Shown: positions 52,046-62,888 of the stretch, one piece after another
Numbering within the stretch: position 1 is the first letter of the stretch
How the letters are laid out: the number at the start of each line of letters is the position of its first letter
Origin: Lichenostomus cassidix
Taxonomy: Eukaryota; Chordata; Aves; Passeriformes; Meliphagidae
NCBI GenBank assembly: GCA_008360975.2
Contig: CM039210.1
Span: forward strand, 19,801,007 to 19,865,006
Length of the DNA stretch: 64,000 nucleotides
Direction of reading: 5' to 3'
Made by a program: the position numbers and the translations under genes
Notes under the pieces: model-generated
The model's input: only the letters and a program-made list of their open reading frames with translations
The model's database searches: none
Told to the model about the DNA's origin: nothing

Positions 52046-53316
52046 CCAGGGAAGAAGAGGGTGGATCAAGTCAATTCGCTGAGCTCAAAGCCATTCAGTT
52101 AGCCCTGGACATTGCTGAAAGAGAAAAATGGCCAAAGCTCTCCCTCTATACTGATTCATGAATAGTAGCCAATACTCTATGGAGTTGGCTGGAAAAGTGG
52201 AAGAAGGCTAGTTGGCAGCGTAGGAAAAAACCAATTTGGGAAGCTGAAGAGTGGAAAGACATCGCTAGCCCGGCAGAGAGACTACCTGTGAAAGTCCGCC
52301 ATGTAGATGCACATGTCCCCAAGAGTTGAGCTAATGAGGAACACCGAAACAACGAACAGGTAGATCAAGCTGCAAAGATAAAGGTGTCCCAAGTAGACTT
52401 AAATTGGCAGCATAAGAGAGATTTATTCCTAGCTCGATGGGTCCATGATGCCTCAAGCCATCAAGGCAGAGATGCCGCCTATAAGTGGGCACGAGACCGA
52501 GGAGTAGGTCTAACCATAGACTGCATCCCTCAAGTTATCCATGACTGTGAAGTGTGTGTTGCCATCAAGCAAGCCAAGCGGGTGAAACCCCTGTGGTATG
52601 GTGGAAGGTGGTCAAAATACAAGTATGGTGAGGCCTGGCAGATTGATTACATCACACTTCCTCAAACCCGCCATGGCCAGCGCTATGTGCTGACCATGGT
52701 GGAAGCAACCACAGGATGGTTAGAGACCTACCCTGTGCCTCATGCTACTGCCCGGAACACCATCTTGGGCCTGGAGAAGCAAGTTCTGTGGAGACATGGT
52801 ACCCCTGAGAGAATCGAGTCTGACAATGGAACCCATTTCAAGAACAGCCTCATAAGCACCTGGGCTAGAGAACACGGAATTCAATGGATATACCATATCC
52901 CCTATCATGCACCAGCTGCCGGGAAAGTTGCACGGTGCAACAGACTACTTAAGACAACTTTGAAGGCACTTAGCGAAGGGACCTTCAAAAATTGGGAACT
53001 GAACTTAGCAAAGGCCACCTGGATGGTCAACACAAGAGGCTCCATCAATCGAGCCGGTCCTGCCCAGTCCAAACCTTTGCACACAGTGGACGGAGATAAG
53101 GTCCCTGTGGTACACATAACAGGTTTTTTAGGAAAGACTGTTTGGATTAGTCCCACCTCAGGCAAAGGCAAACCCATCCGTGGGGTTGTTTTTGCCCAAG
53201 GACCTGGTTATACTTGGTGGGTGATGCAGGCAGATGGGGAAACCCGTTGTGTCCCACAAGGAGACCTTCTCTTAAGTGAGAACTCTGTAGATGGTAATAG
53301 AATAAGGGGTGGATAA
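52046..53316 (+). pseudogene. pol: Mosaic ERVL pol: RNase H and integrase
   Basis: Plus strand. 52046-52383 is RNase H (AELKAIQLALD, YTDS) with TGA for Trp at about 52159 and TGA for Arg near 52327. 52384-53316 is an open integrase frame of 310 codons: zinc domain, WQIDYI, ESDNGTHF, and GKVARCN, where the catalytic Glu appears replaced by Ala. The first about 640 bases are closest to ERVL-C (shared GGGAAGAAGAGGGTGGAT), the rest to ERVL-B. The 5' end abuts the ERV-D LTR. Confidence 0.78.
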
Positions 53317-53834
53317 TGTCCTAGGTTGCAATATAGATGTATTTAAGTATTCTATTACCACCAGCTGTGGGCCGTTAGCTGCTATCACCTGCTAACGACC
53401 CACTCCGGATGACAGGCAATGGGCCATCCGTTAGCTCTTATCAGCTGCTAATGACCCACCCCGGATGATAGACAATGAGCCATCAGGGACCCACCGCATG
53501 ACTCATGGACTTATCCCATTGTGGGATGCTCTGCCCAGGAGGGAGGAGCCAGGTGTTCCCACCGGGATATAACCTGGCCTTGGAACTGCCTGAGCTAGCC
53601 CTGTCTACTGGGTTCCCAGAGGACAAGAGCTACCACTGGACCTTCTGCTGGAGACCAGACCTTCCCAGGATCACCGCATGAACTGAACTACTTCAGTTGG
53701 ACTGCTACTGCCACCCTAACCGGGTGTCAGTTTGTATCTGACCTTGTCAGTGCTTTTCCTTGTATTATTTCACTTATTTTTAATTTCAATCTGGACTTGT
53801 GATCTCCTACTGGTTTGTTTTTTAAACCAACACA
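53317..53834 (+). repeat. ERVL-B 3' LTR, copy b/c
   Basis: 518 bases, TGTCCTAGG to CCAACACA, preceded by AATAAGGGGTGGATAA and followed by ATATC (53835-53839). The flank duplicates the one beyond the copy b 5' LTR at 49498. Confidence 0.88.
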
Positions 53835-54879
53835 ATATCATTTGTTGTTGGCCAGTGTTTCCAATCACAAAGGGTCCAACTTCATAGATTTTTGGTTGAA
53901 GTGTTAATTTGGGAGGAATCGTAGGCTTTGAAACTTCTATTATTAATTCTCCCCAGTATTTGGTGTCATTTTTTCCACACATAACCTTATGGTAAAATTT
54001 TACTGCAGTGAAATTTAATCAACAGTCCAAATTTTGAGTTCTGCATGATAGGATAGAGCCATGTGATCCAATACCATAGCTGTTTACTGGTTCAGTGAGG
54101 GATTCAGCCATTAATCGGCATCTTATATAGATGTCATCACCCTGAGTAATGACAAAAAAGGGTGTTTCCTTATTGTTTAAATCAAAGGAAATGTTTTTAT
54201 TTTGGTGTGTGAGTATTGCCACTAGGTTTGGTTTAGTCACAGCATTTATTTTGAACTTCTGGTTTAAACCTGATAATGATGGTTTCTTTGGGTCAAAAAC
54301 CCACTCGCACACCACATAGAGAGAATTAACCATAGTAAAATTGAACCAGCAATCACCTTGCTCTTCCTGACAAGATTTGATAATTTCTACATTAATATTA
54401 CTCGGGTCTACAGGAGTATAGTTGTCTGTAAATTTCTGGTGGCAACACAAGGAAAAAGCATCTTGTTTAGTACATTTCCAATCTTTAGTAGGACATATTT
54501 CTTTTGAAATGCTGGGGCGAATTTTGGATGTCATATTGAAATCTGAAAAATAACCACGAACTGAAATATAAGAGGCTTTTTCATTTTGAAAACCAGATTC
54601 TACTTTTCTGCATCCCACTTGAATTTTTTCATCAATAAAACCAGGTAGGGTTCTAATCCACTCATTCTTATCCCAACCCCACTCGGATGAATGGTAAATT
54701 TCGTCATCATGTATTATGACTACAGCCAAATTTAGACGTCTGTTTTTAGGATAGTTCCCGAAAGAACTAGAATATCCCACAAAAGCTTGAGACCAAGGCC
54801 ATTCATTATTATTTTGGTTACAGGTAAAAGGTGTAATGCAGAAAAGAAGAAGCAACCTAATCAAAATTTTGTAGGTCAT
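53835..54879 (-). pseudogene. env: ERV-D Env: signal peptide and SU, 5' part
   Basis: The minus-strand ATG at 54879 opens a signal peptide (IRLLLLFCITPFTC) and a surface subunit with many Cys and N-glycosylation sites. An in-frame TGA at 54019-54021 (probably TGG) is followed by the same frame to 53835, where the ERVL-B LTR cuts it. The rest of this env is 49499-51029. SU type not recognised. Confidence 0.7.
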
Positions 54880-54998
54880 TTTCAGATTTGAGTGTTCAAT
54901 TTTTATTCATATTTCTTCTGTAGGAGTTCTCGAAGTCCCACGGGGTTCTCCTGCAAAAACAAAGAATAGAAAACTTGCCTTTTTTAGGCAAAAAGGAA

Positions 54999-57257
54999 TT
55001 AAAATGATGGAATAATCCAGTGGGTATTAATTTTAAGTTCCTTTCCCAGGGCATTGGTGGCTATCCATACATGTTTATTTAAAGGGGTCTTTAGTACCAA
55101 TGGTACACTTCCCACTGTAGGGAGTTCCACCAGAACTGGCTGACCTGAGAAATAGGATGATTCTTTAGAATCATCAGGTTCTTTCACAGATGGAGTTAGA
55201 GTAGGAGCTTTTGGGCAAAAAGCAGTGATCTTTGGACATCCATTTACCCCCCAACGATCATTTACACCTTTGACAGCTTCCCACAATCGGACATCCCAAT
55301 TCCCCTCATGGGGTTTCAGGAGTCGTTTTAGAAGACCATTGGTCCTTTCTACTATTCCATTAGCTTGAGGGTAGTAGGGGGTATGGAAAAGCCACTTAAT
55401 TCCTTCAGTCTTTGCCCATTCTTGCACCACCTTGGCAGAGAAGTGAGAGCCATTATCAGACTGTATTTCCTGGGGTTTTGGAAAAGTTCCAAACCATTCT
55501 TTCAGTGCTTTCACGGTGTTGTCTCCTGTAGCCCTTTTGAAAGCTTCAGCTTGGACTAAACCTGATGTAATTTCAACACCAACTAGCACAAAATGTTTTC
55601 TTCCTGATTTTTTAAAAGGACCTATATAATCCACCTGCCAAGCATCCCATAAGCCTTTACCTTTTCTCAAATGCAAAGGATCATCCTCTAGAGGATGCCT
55701 TTTGAATCGGGATCGACATTGCTCGCAGGCTGATATACAGGTTTTGCACATCTCTCTGGTAACTGGCCAGCCACAAGCGAGGGCTTCTCGATACAAGTCT
55801 TTGGCACCGGTGTGCTTACGCTTAACATGCAGCCACTCAAGCAAGCGCTCCCAATTCTCAGAGGTTTGTTCTTCTTTCATAGGAGCAAGTCTAGCCAGTT
55901 CATCAGCTTTGTTATTCCACTCTCCTGCAGTACTCCCATCTATCTGATGTGAAGCAACCCAGCCTACAGCAAAGTTGCCTTGGCTAGCAATTCTCAGAAT
56001 CTCTTGCCACTTTTCCTTTTGCCACACTGGTACTCTGTTTACCTCCCATTCATTTTGTTCCCAAAAGGGGAGCCATTCAATACATCCTTTAAACACAGCA
56101 TATGAATCTGTATAGATATGAACAGGAGAAGGGTTTTGGGCTTCTCATTGGAAAACACTCCACACTGCAATTAGTTCACCTACTTGAGCACTACCCATTC
56201 CTTCGGTGATAATCTGTTCATCAGAGGAAGTGTGAAGGGCAACTGCTCTATATTTCCACACTTTCCCTTCTCTTTTGGCAGAAGCATCGGTAAACCAAGC
56301 ATTTACTGTTTGGTCTTAGGAAAAAGGAGGGGCCACCCGGATGACTGAGGCAGGTTTGTCTTGGCTGATGTCCAGATTCTCTGTTTCTTGGATTGAAAGG
56401 TTCTTAGGGGCTCCTTCTGTCACAGAAAACACATTGCAATAATGCTCAATCTGTGCATACCACTTTCGTATGGAGGCTTTCTGTGCAACTCCTTCAGGGG
56501 GAGGAGTTCCAGCAGTGATTGCTCTTATTACTTTGAAGGGGCCTCTTAGCACAATTGGTTGATTACGTGCTATTTTCTCTACTTCAATGAAAGCCAGGCT
56601 TACCACAAACAAACCTTTCTCCCAAACAGTATACCTTTTCTCAGCATCCTTAAAACTGCGAGAATAAAATCCCACAGGTCGAGTTGGACCTTCGGGACCC
56701 CGTTGCCATAAATGTACTGACAACCCTGATAAGGAAAAACCCCATTCTACCTGAAAAGGGTCTGTAGGATGGATAGGTCCCAAGGCTTGGTGTGCAGTAG
56801 CTTCAAAAATCAGCAGTTGTAGTGCTTCATCTTGGACAGAAGTCCATTCCCACTTGGCACCTTTCCTGAGCAAATCATAAAGGGGTCTAGCCACAATGGA
56901 AAAGTCTGGGATGTGTTTTCTCCAAAACACTAAAAGACCTAAAGCATGTTGAAGCTCCTTTTTAGACCAAGGCATTTTAATTTGATCTAAGGAGGTGAGA
57001 GTGTCAGGTGGGATACAGGTCATTCCTCCTTTCCACCATATACCCAGAAATTTTACTTCTTGGGAGGGTTTTTGGACTTTCTCTGGGGGAATTTGCAATC
57101 CCAGATTTTCTAGATGGGAAATTATATTCTGTTGAGTTTCCTCCACCCTCTCTATTTTATCTCCCCCTACTAATACATCATCGATGTATTGATAGATAGC
57201 AATGTCTTCAGGTTTTGGGATTTGCTCCAGCTCCGAGGCTAAAGCATGATGTGCCAA
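54999..57257 (-). pseudogene. pol: ERV-D RT, RNase H and integrase
   Basis: 57257-56316: RT with QYIDDVLVGG and connection domain. An in-frame TAA (56316-56318) and a TGA near 56150 interrupt RNase H (WFTDASAK, YTDSYAVF). 56096-54999 is integrase: HH-CC zinc domain (CISACEQC), WQVDYIGP, QSDNGSHF, GIVERTNG, all three catalytic acids present, plus C-terminal domain. The integrase frame is intact for 365 codons. Confidence 0.82.
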
Positions 57258-58116
57258 TGTAGGGGAATGTTTATACCCCTGGGGGAGTCAGGTGAACGTA
57301 TATTACTGCCCTTCCCAAGTGAAAGCAAAATGATCCCTATCTTCTGGTCGCAATGGTACCATAAAAAACATGTCCTTGACATCTATGGTTGCCATGATTG
57401 GATGAGCCTGTTCTTGAATAGATGTTACCAGTTCTGCTAAATTTGGGACTGCAGCAGTCAGAGGATCAGTGTTGGCATTTAGCCTTCGGAAATCAACTGT
57501 AAGTCGCCACTTCCCGTTAGGCTTTTTACTGGCCACACTGGGGAGTTGTAAGGAGAATGTGTATTTATCACAACTCCCTGTTCTTTCATTTCTTGTATTA
57601 CTGGTTTTATACCTTCCTTGGCTCCCAAAGGAAGGGGATACTGTTTGACATTAGTGATCTTGCTAAACGATAGTGGTGGAGCTTCTTGCAGCAATCTGAT
57701 GTGAAGTTGTGGTGTTCCAAAAGACCAGAATAGTCCTTCTGTATCTTCCCACTGTCTCCCCTTAAGGACATCTATCCCCAACAGGTTGAAAGGAATGTTA
57801 CCAATCACCATTACAATAGTAATTGGGCTCTCCTCCCCCGGTAGGGTTAACTTTACCAGGGCGACATTCATGATCTCCCTTGATCCCAAAGCATTAAGCA
57901 CGGATAGATTCCGCTTTAAGGGAGAAACTCCACACCTCTTGGCATCTTCCTTAGTCAGGGCAGAAATTTGTGCACCTGTATCAATTAAAAAGGTCACTGG
58001 TGCACGTTTGGGACCCACAATAGCTGTGATTAACACATCTCCTTTTTCTGTTTTAGTGAGCTGTCTAATATAAATCCATTCTCCATTTCCCCGCCCACCA
58101 CTAGGAAATGGAGATT
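57258..58116 (-). pseudogene. pol: ERV-D protease and RT start
   Basis: 58036-57479 encodes protease (FLIDTGAQISAL, LLGIDVL) and the first RT residues (NSPVWPV). A frameshift near 57530 leads to 57536-57303 (WRLTVDFRRLN, ATIDVKDMFF). TAA and TGA codons between 57302 and 57258 break the LPQG region. Confidence 0.82.
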
Positions 58117-59235
58117 CTAGTTTCCCTGTTCTAGGGAAAAGGTGTGTTTTAATGTCTTGTCTGCAATCTCAGTGAAAGGGGGGGCAGAAGCTGTGACGGG
58201 TGGGCTTTTTTTCACAGAGGAAGGTGGTTTTGTGACATGCCACTGAGTTACCAGTTTAGACAATTTTTCTAAAGGCAAACCACCCATCAAATCTCTAGGA
58301 ATTCCTTTTTTAAGCCCTAAACGCCACCAATCAAGTCGGGCCAAAACAGGTTTAGGTTGTGACAGTTCCTTGGCAGCATCCATAGTTTTGTTGGGGCAGG
58401 GCAGTGCCTTTTTAACTCCTACTTGCCTGATACCTCTTGATCTCTCTTCTAGAGGCTTTATTAGACAGTATTTTCTACTGTAGTCAATTAATTCTTGTGC
58501 TACCTCCCCCCATGTCCAGACTTTAGGTCTAGGGTGAGGTCTGTTACCTGGCGGGGCTGGTGTTGAAAAGTCAGAGGAACTAGCATAAGAGTCTGGATCA
58601 GTACTGCCTGTATTTCTGCTATTATCACCTCTGCGCATAAAACTTTCCAATCTTTCCACCGGACCCATTGACGCTATGGTTCTCTGAAGACTTATCCCCG
58701 TGGCTTTGAGTGACTCGGGGAGCCCCCTTATTAAAGGAGTCATAATTTCAGGGTTGACAGGTAACATCATTGGTGATTCACATCCAGGAATTAATTTTCT
58801 CTCATGTATCATTTGTAGGCAAGCAGCTTTATGTACACTTTCTAGTAATTGGTCAGCTGTGCCTATTATTGCCAAGGGGTCTCCCCTGTCCAGAGGGTTT
58901 AACCCTCCAGCCCAGTAAGCAGCACGCTGAGTTAGAGACCATGGGGCACGGCGATCACCTGTTGTTAAGAAAACTCCGTGGCCCCAGTAACCCTCAGCCT
59001 CCTTTTCACTCAATTGTATTTGATCACCCCCAGTTAAAGACACACGCCACACATATTCTGTTTCAGATTCTTTGGTAAGACGCCCATATTCTCTTTTTAA
59101 CTTTGCCAGTTCAGTGGCAGAATAGGGTGTTTCCTTGGTGGTTATGTGGGGGTCTGTATCTTCATCATTAAGATAAGAAAATTCAGTTTTGATTAAGGGT
59201 CTTAAATTAGGAGGATTTTCATCAAGTTTTTTCAT
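58117..59235 (-). CDS. gag: ERV-D Gag, capsid region
   Basis: 372 codons. A helical capsid-like domain (WSLTQRAAYWAGG, GTADQLLESVHKAACLQMIHE, MTPLIRGLPESLKATG) is followed by a Pro/Ser-rich linker and a basic tail. No CCHC zinc knuckle. The frame is open a further 29 codons upstream of the ATG at 59233-59235, so the true start may be upstream or spliced. Ends 80 bases before protease, frame relation not resolved. Confidence 0.7.
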   Translation of the reverse strand: MKKLDENPPNLRPLIKTEFSYLNDEDTDPHITTKETPYSATELAKLKREYGRLTKESETEYVWRVSLTGGDQIQLSEKEAEGYWGHGVFLTTGDRRAPWSLTQRAAYWAGGLNPLDRGDPLAIIGTADQLLESVHKAACLQMIHERKLIPGCESPMMLPVNPEIMTPLIRGLPESLKATGISLQRTIASMGPVERLESFMRRGDNSRNTGSTDPDSYASSSDFSTPAPPGNRPHPRPKVWTWGEVAQELIDYSRKYCLIKPLEERSRGIRQVGVKKALPCPNKTMDAAKELSQPKPVLARLDWWRLGLKKGIPRDLMGGLPLEKLSKLVTQWHVTKPPSSVKKSPPVTASAPPFTEIADKTLKHTFSLEQGN

Positions 59236-59240
59236 CTGTT

Positions 59241-59492
59241 CTAATTCTTTTTGTGGATATATCGGGTTAATTGATCCCGATGATACTGTTGTCTTGCATG
59301 GGAGAGAGGAGATTTATGTGCTTTTGCAGTTTGACAGGCTTTGAGATAGCTAGTTCTCCAAGACTTAGTCCCGTTCGCAAGATTCTTTGATATCTGGCCG
59401 ATTTGTCTAAAAATACCATTTATTTGACACAGAACATAACAAACATACAAACATAGAACTGATTGACACACATAAACACACAATGAATACAT
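59241..59492 (-). other. Small ORF with hydrophobic Cys-rich N-terminus, ERV-D
   Basis: 83 codons ending 5 bases before the gag ATG. The first 22 residues are hydrophobic and Cys/Tyr-rich (YVCQSVLCLYVCYVLCQ), the rest basic. It overlaps the upstream extension of the gag frame. It may be a small membrane peptide or an accident of a frameshifted matrix region; I cannot decide. Confidence 0.3.
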
Positions 59493-59978
59493 AATTGCAA
59501 CACTACAATAGTTAAAAATGCAATTATGGGGTAAAACCTTGCTTGAACTATAAAAATAGTTAAAAATGCAAGAAATGCTTGCTTGAATGATAATGCAAGT
59601 TAAGAAATGCTTGCTTGAGCTAGCTGAAATGCAAGTTAAGAAAGGTACCTATAAGTTAGCCGGAATAATATGATTTAGGAAACTCAATGATCTCACCAAA
59701 TCCAGTTTTTGGAGCTGGAGATACATCAGCATCCTCACTCAATCCCAGGGAAGTAACCACAGGGCTGCGTCCAGACCCTGGGGAGAGGCTTACTTCATGC
59801 TCCTATGTCCATATAGAAAGCTTCTACCTTTCTGGGATTTCGTGAGCTTTTTATAGGATAAAAGTGTGTATTTGTAGTCACTGAAAATTTTCTCACATTC
59901 TCTCTGCATTCCACAGGGGAGTGTCTTTTCAGACTTTCAGTCGCCAGCACTAGGTAGCTGTTGATTTAGGCTATCAAC
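59493..59978 (-). other. Noncoding stretch between ORF-a and gag, ERV-D
   Basis: AT-rich. 59510-59645 repeats AAATGCTTGCTTGA and ATGCAAGTTAAG units. Nothing coding seen; it could be an intron-like region. Confidence 0.5.
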
Positions 59979-60512
59979 CTAAACCTGAGCCATCCATTTC
60001 CTGGGACCGATCAGAGAGAGAGAGAGAAGGGGGAGGGGGTGTCCTGCCACAACTGTGTCTTGTGAACTAGTGTTCTGTGAATTAGTAGTATTCATAATAC
60101 AATTAACTTCAAGAGCAACCCTTAATGAATGGTTTTCTTCCTTTTGGCGCTCTAATTCCTTTTCTAGATTGGAGATTATTTCTTGGTGACAATGCATCAT
60201 GTTTTCTAAGGATTCTATGATTTTCTCTTCATTACTACGCTGCCTATGACAGTCTTCAATGGCTGCGATCAAGCTGGCACCCAAAACAGAACAGACTATT
60301 GTCCTGCTTTTTCCTGGTAGTAAAAACTTAACCTTAGCCTCATTCTGTAGCAGAGAAATCCGATCTACTATACTCTGCATATTTTTCCAATTCTCTCGAG
60401 CCCAATCTTCCCCAATAGGAGAGGGTCGAGCACCATATTTAGCCAAAAATGTAAATAATACATCTTTATCATCAACCAACTGAGAATCTCTCTTCTCCTG
60501 TTTGCCAGGCAT
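59979..60512 (-). CDS. ORF-a: coiled-coil leader ORF of ERV-D
   Basis: 177 codons, first ATG after the leader. The N-terminal half is globular (LFTFLAKYGARPSPIGEDW). A hydrophobic patch (TIVCSVLGASLIAAI) is followed by a strong coiled coil (EKIIESLENMMHCHQEIISNLEKELERQKEEN). Position suggests a matrix-like N-terminal Gag part or an accessory protein. No recognised family. Confidence 0.5.
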   Translation of the reverse strand: MPGKQEKRDSQLVDDKDVLFTFLAKYGARPSPIGEDWARENWKNMQSIVDRISLLQNEAKVKFLLPGKSRTIVCSVLGASLIAAIEDCHRQRSNEEKIIESLENMMHCHQEIISNLEKELERQKEENHSLRVALEVNCIMNTTNSQNTSSQDTVVAGHPLPLLSLSLIGPRKWMAQV

Positions 60513-60951
60513 CCTTTTCCTTATCCTGACTCAGAAATAAAACCAACAACAAAACCAACAACAAAAACAACTCAAATCCACTTGAGAAACATTTCTCTCT
60601 ATCCTGATTCAGAAACAAGACAACCTCAAAACAATATAACAACAAAAAAACAGCTCAAAATCTATCCTGAAACAAAACAACTTCAAAAACAATTCAAAAC
60701 AGCTCAAAATTCATTTGAGAAACAAATTCTTAATCCTAAAACAAAACAACTTCAAAAACAACAAAAAACAGCTCAAATCTACTTGAGAAAGTTAGATACT
60801 TGCCAATGGCCACTCTTACCCTTTCTCAGGTGTCACTAAAACAAAAATTTAACTCTCCTTCTTTTAGCACTCTAAGTCCTGATAGCCGGAATCCCAATAG
60901 AGTCCTCAAAAATGAGTTTCGAGGGGTTTTTGTCCCTCAGCCTCTATCAGG
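60513..60951 (-). other. ERV-D 5' leader with A-rich degenerate repeats
   Basis: 60530-60790 (plus strand) repeats units such as CAAAACAACTTCAAAAACAA and AACAGCTCAAA at about 65-base spacing. No ORF on the viral strand. Confidence 0.55.
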
Positions 60952-60969
60952 ATCCTGTCCGTGACGCCA
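60952..60969 (-). other. Primer binding site of ERV-D, tRNA not assigned
   Basis: TGGCGTCACGGACAGGAT five bases after the LTR end. Placement and TGG start fit; I cannot name the tRNA. Confidence 0.55.
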
Positions 60970-60974
60970 ATTTA

Positions 60975-61777
60975 TGTCACGGTCCACTCATAAGCAGACG
61001 CGTGATGGTTCATACCAGCTACGATCTCAGAGTGCAAAAAGAAAAGAAAACACAAAATCCAACAAGTCAAGGGAGTTAAATTTCAATCCAAGGGGGAACT
61101 TTATTAATTTGGCCTGTAAAGCGGCCTGTGATAGAGAGAGAAAGAGAGAAAATTGGGAAAAGATGGGGAGGAAAGGGAAGGAAAGGGGGCTATAGCTACC
61201 ACCACGGGTCCACAGACGTCCGGCGTCCCTGGGGTCTCGTCCAGTCGGCGTTCCTTGGCCTCTGCAAAGATCGATGTGATCTTTCGGTGGGGAAGATCTT
61301 CGGAGTTCAGCCACTCCAGAGCTGTCTTTTATGCTAGTCCATACACCTGGTCCCTCCTTGCGACCGGCCTTTGCTCCCCCTTAATTCTTGTGGAGATTTG
61401 CCAAACTTCCCTTGGCAGGGTCAAGGGAGGAGTGTCCGAGGCATGGTCGGCGGGTTTTTCACAATGGGTGTCAGGGCAACAGGTGCAAAGCCTTCATCAC
61501 ATACCCGCTTTGGCAGGCACAAGGCCTTTGTTCTGTATCAACTCAGGCAGGTGCAAAGTCTTTGTTCTGTGCCACCTTAGGCAGGTACAAAGCATTCGCT
61601 CCGTATCAGCTTTGGGTAGGCACAAAGCATTCGTTCCGTACTACCTTAGGCGGGCACAAAGCATTCGCTCTGCACCAGCTTTAGGTAAGTACAAAGCATT
61701 CTCTGCGTGAGTCCTGCACCTGTAATTTCTGATGAGAAATGTTGAGACAGAACTTGATTCTTGGATCGACCCTTACA
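60975..61777 (-). repeat. ERV-D 5' LTR
   Basis: 803 bases, minus strand TGTAAGGGTCG to CCGTGACA. Same architecture as 51223-52045, including the 34-35-base tandem units (about 61487-61715). Confidence 0.88.
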
Positions 61778-62416
61778 ACTAGTTACTTTTTTTTTTTTTT
61801 TTAATCCCGCGGGTGTCCCTGCATGGTTTTATATGCTGGCAAAATACAAATTAGCGCTGTTAATTCGTACACACACACACACACAAACATCACAGCAACT
61901 GCAAGATCCACTGCAGGTATAAGTCCGGCTTTTCCCAAAGGCACCAGGGGCCAACTCACCCCCAGACCACAAAATCCACTGCAGTTTTCCTTGTTGCCCC
62001 CCCTTGGGTATGGATTGTCAAGACCCCTTCTTGACTTTCCCTTGCTGCCCCCCTTGAGTGTCTGTGTCCTTATATTTTTGGGATCGTCATCCTTTGCACT
62101 GGGCCCCCTTCTGAGCTTTACCTTTGCAACCCTCTCATGGCTGCCCTGTTTTACCTGTGCCACCCTCCATGGGTGCCCTCCCAGGTTTGCTCTCCAAGAA
62201 TCCCATTTTGCTCACCAGTGAGATTTTCTAGTGGTCCTTCCCTGCGGACTCTTCACAGACCTCCTTGGTCCGCCACTCGTCTGTCTCCTGGACAGTCTTG
62301 GGTACCCAATCAATCATCCAGTGCCAGCAACCACCAAGGGGAGCTGATCACCGAAACTGGGTGAGGCGCGCCTTTCAGCTCCGCTCGCTGCAGGCCACCC
62401 CTGGACGGTGGAAGGA
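61778..62416 (-). other. ERV1-I leader and possible gag start, decayed
   Basis: Minus strand downstream of a primer site. A MGFLESKPG start near 62195 may be a myristoylated Gag N-terminus but soon hits stops. Degenerate repeats of GGCAGCAAGGGAAA-like units fill 61980-62170. A poly-T run (61788-61802) and (CA)n (61869-61885) follow. ERV-D was inserted at 61777/61778. Confidence 0.4.
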
Positions 62417-62434
62417 TCCTGGATGGAGCCCCCA
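62417..62434 (-). other. Primer binding site, tRNA-Pro-like, ERV1-I
   Basis: TGGGGGCTCCATCCAGGA; the first nine bases match the tRNA-Pro complement (TGGGGGCTCGTCCGGGAT), the rest diverge. It lies two bases after an LTR end. Confidence 0.5.
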
Positions 62435-62436
62435 TT

Positions 62437-62888
62437 TGTCAGGAAAATTAATCCACAAACGCCATAGGCTTATGTCCAAAAAGGAGACAGAGGAGTCCTG
62501 TAACTTAATTCATGAATAAAGGGAGACGTCATGGGCATTTCCCATGGGGTCTCTCTCAAATTGATAGAGGACGCAGCCTCTTTTATCCTAATTCCCGACT
62601 GCAGTTCCCCTCTCCCCATTGGCTGAGGTACTCGAGAGGTACAGGCTTCCTGGAACGCCTAATTAATATACATCCCCCCCTAATACAGACACCCTTCAAT
62701 ACACATTCTCATTTTCTTCTTCTTCTTATGTCTCTATTCTTTTAGTTCATTAACACAGTCTTGGGTAAGTAAAATTAGGGGAATTCCTATGGAAATCCTA
62801 CCTATTGCTTCTTCTATCTCTCAGTATCAATGTTATCTGACCAGCAGACTCAGGTCTTATCTTTACCAGTCATTTGTTTGTAAAGACA
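62437..62888 (-). repeat. ERV1-I LTR
   Basis: 452 bases, plus strand TGTCAGGAAAA to TAAAGACA. A minus-strand GATAAAAGAGG at about 62583 is TATA-like. It is followed outward by ERV1-F-like gag, so it was inserted there or recombined. Confidence 0.6.

Larger units (their letters stand above)
53835..61777 (-). mobile_element. ERV-D provirus, 5' part
   Basis: Minus strand: 5' LTR, leader, ORF-a, gag, pro-pol, start of env. With 49499-52045 (plus strand) it makes one provirus with two near-identical LTRs, split by an ERVL-B insertion and an inversion. The RT and integrase look ERVL-like although the element has env. Confidence 0.8.

Noticed and set aside
60975..61777. Plus-strand frame of 185 codons across the ERV-D LTR
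   Set aside because: It follows the 34-base repeats, giving a repetitive KAF/LCSV peptide; an LTR byproduct that recurs opposite 51290-51745.
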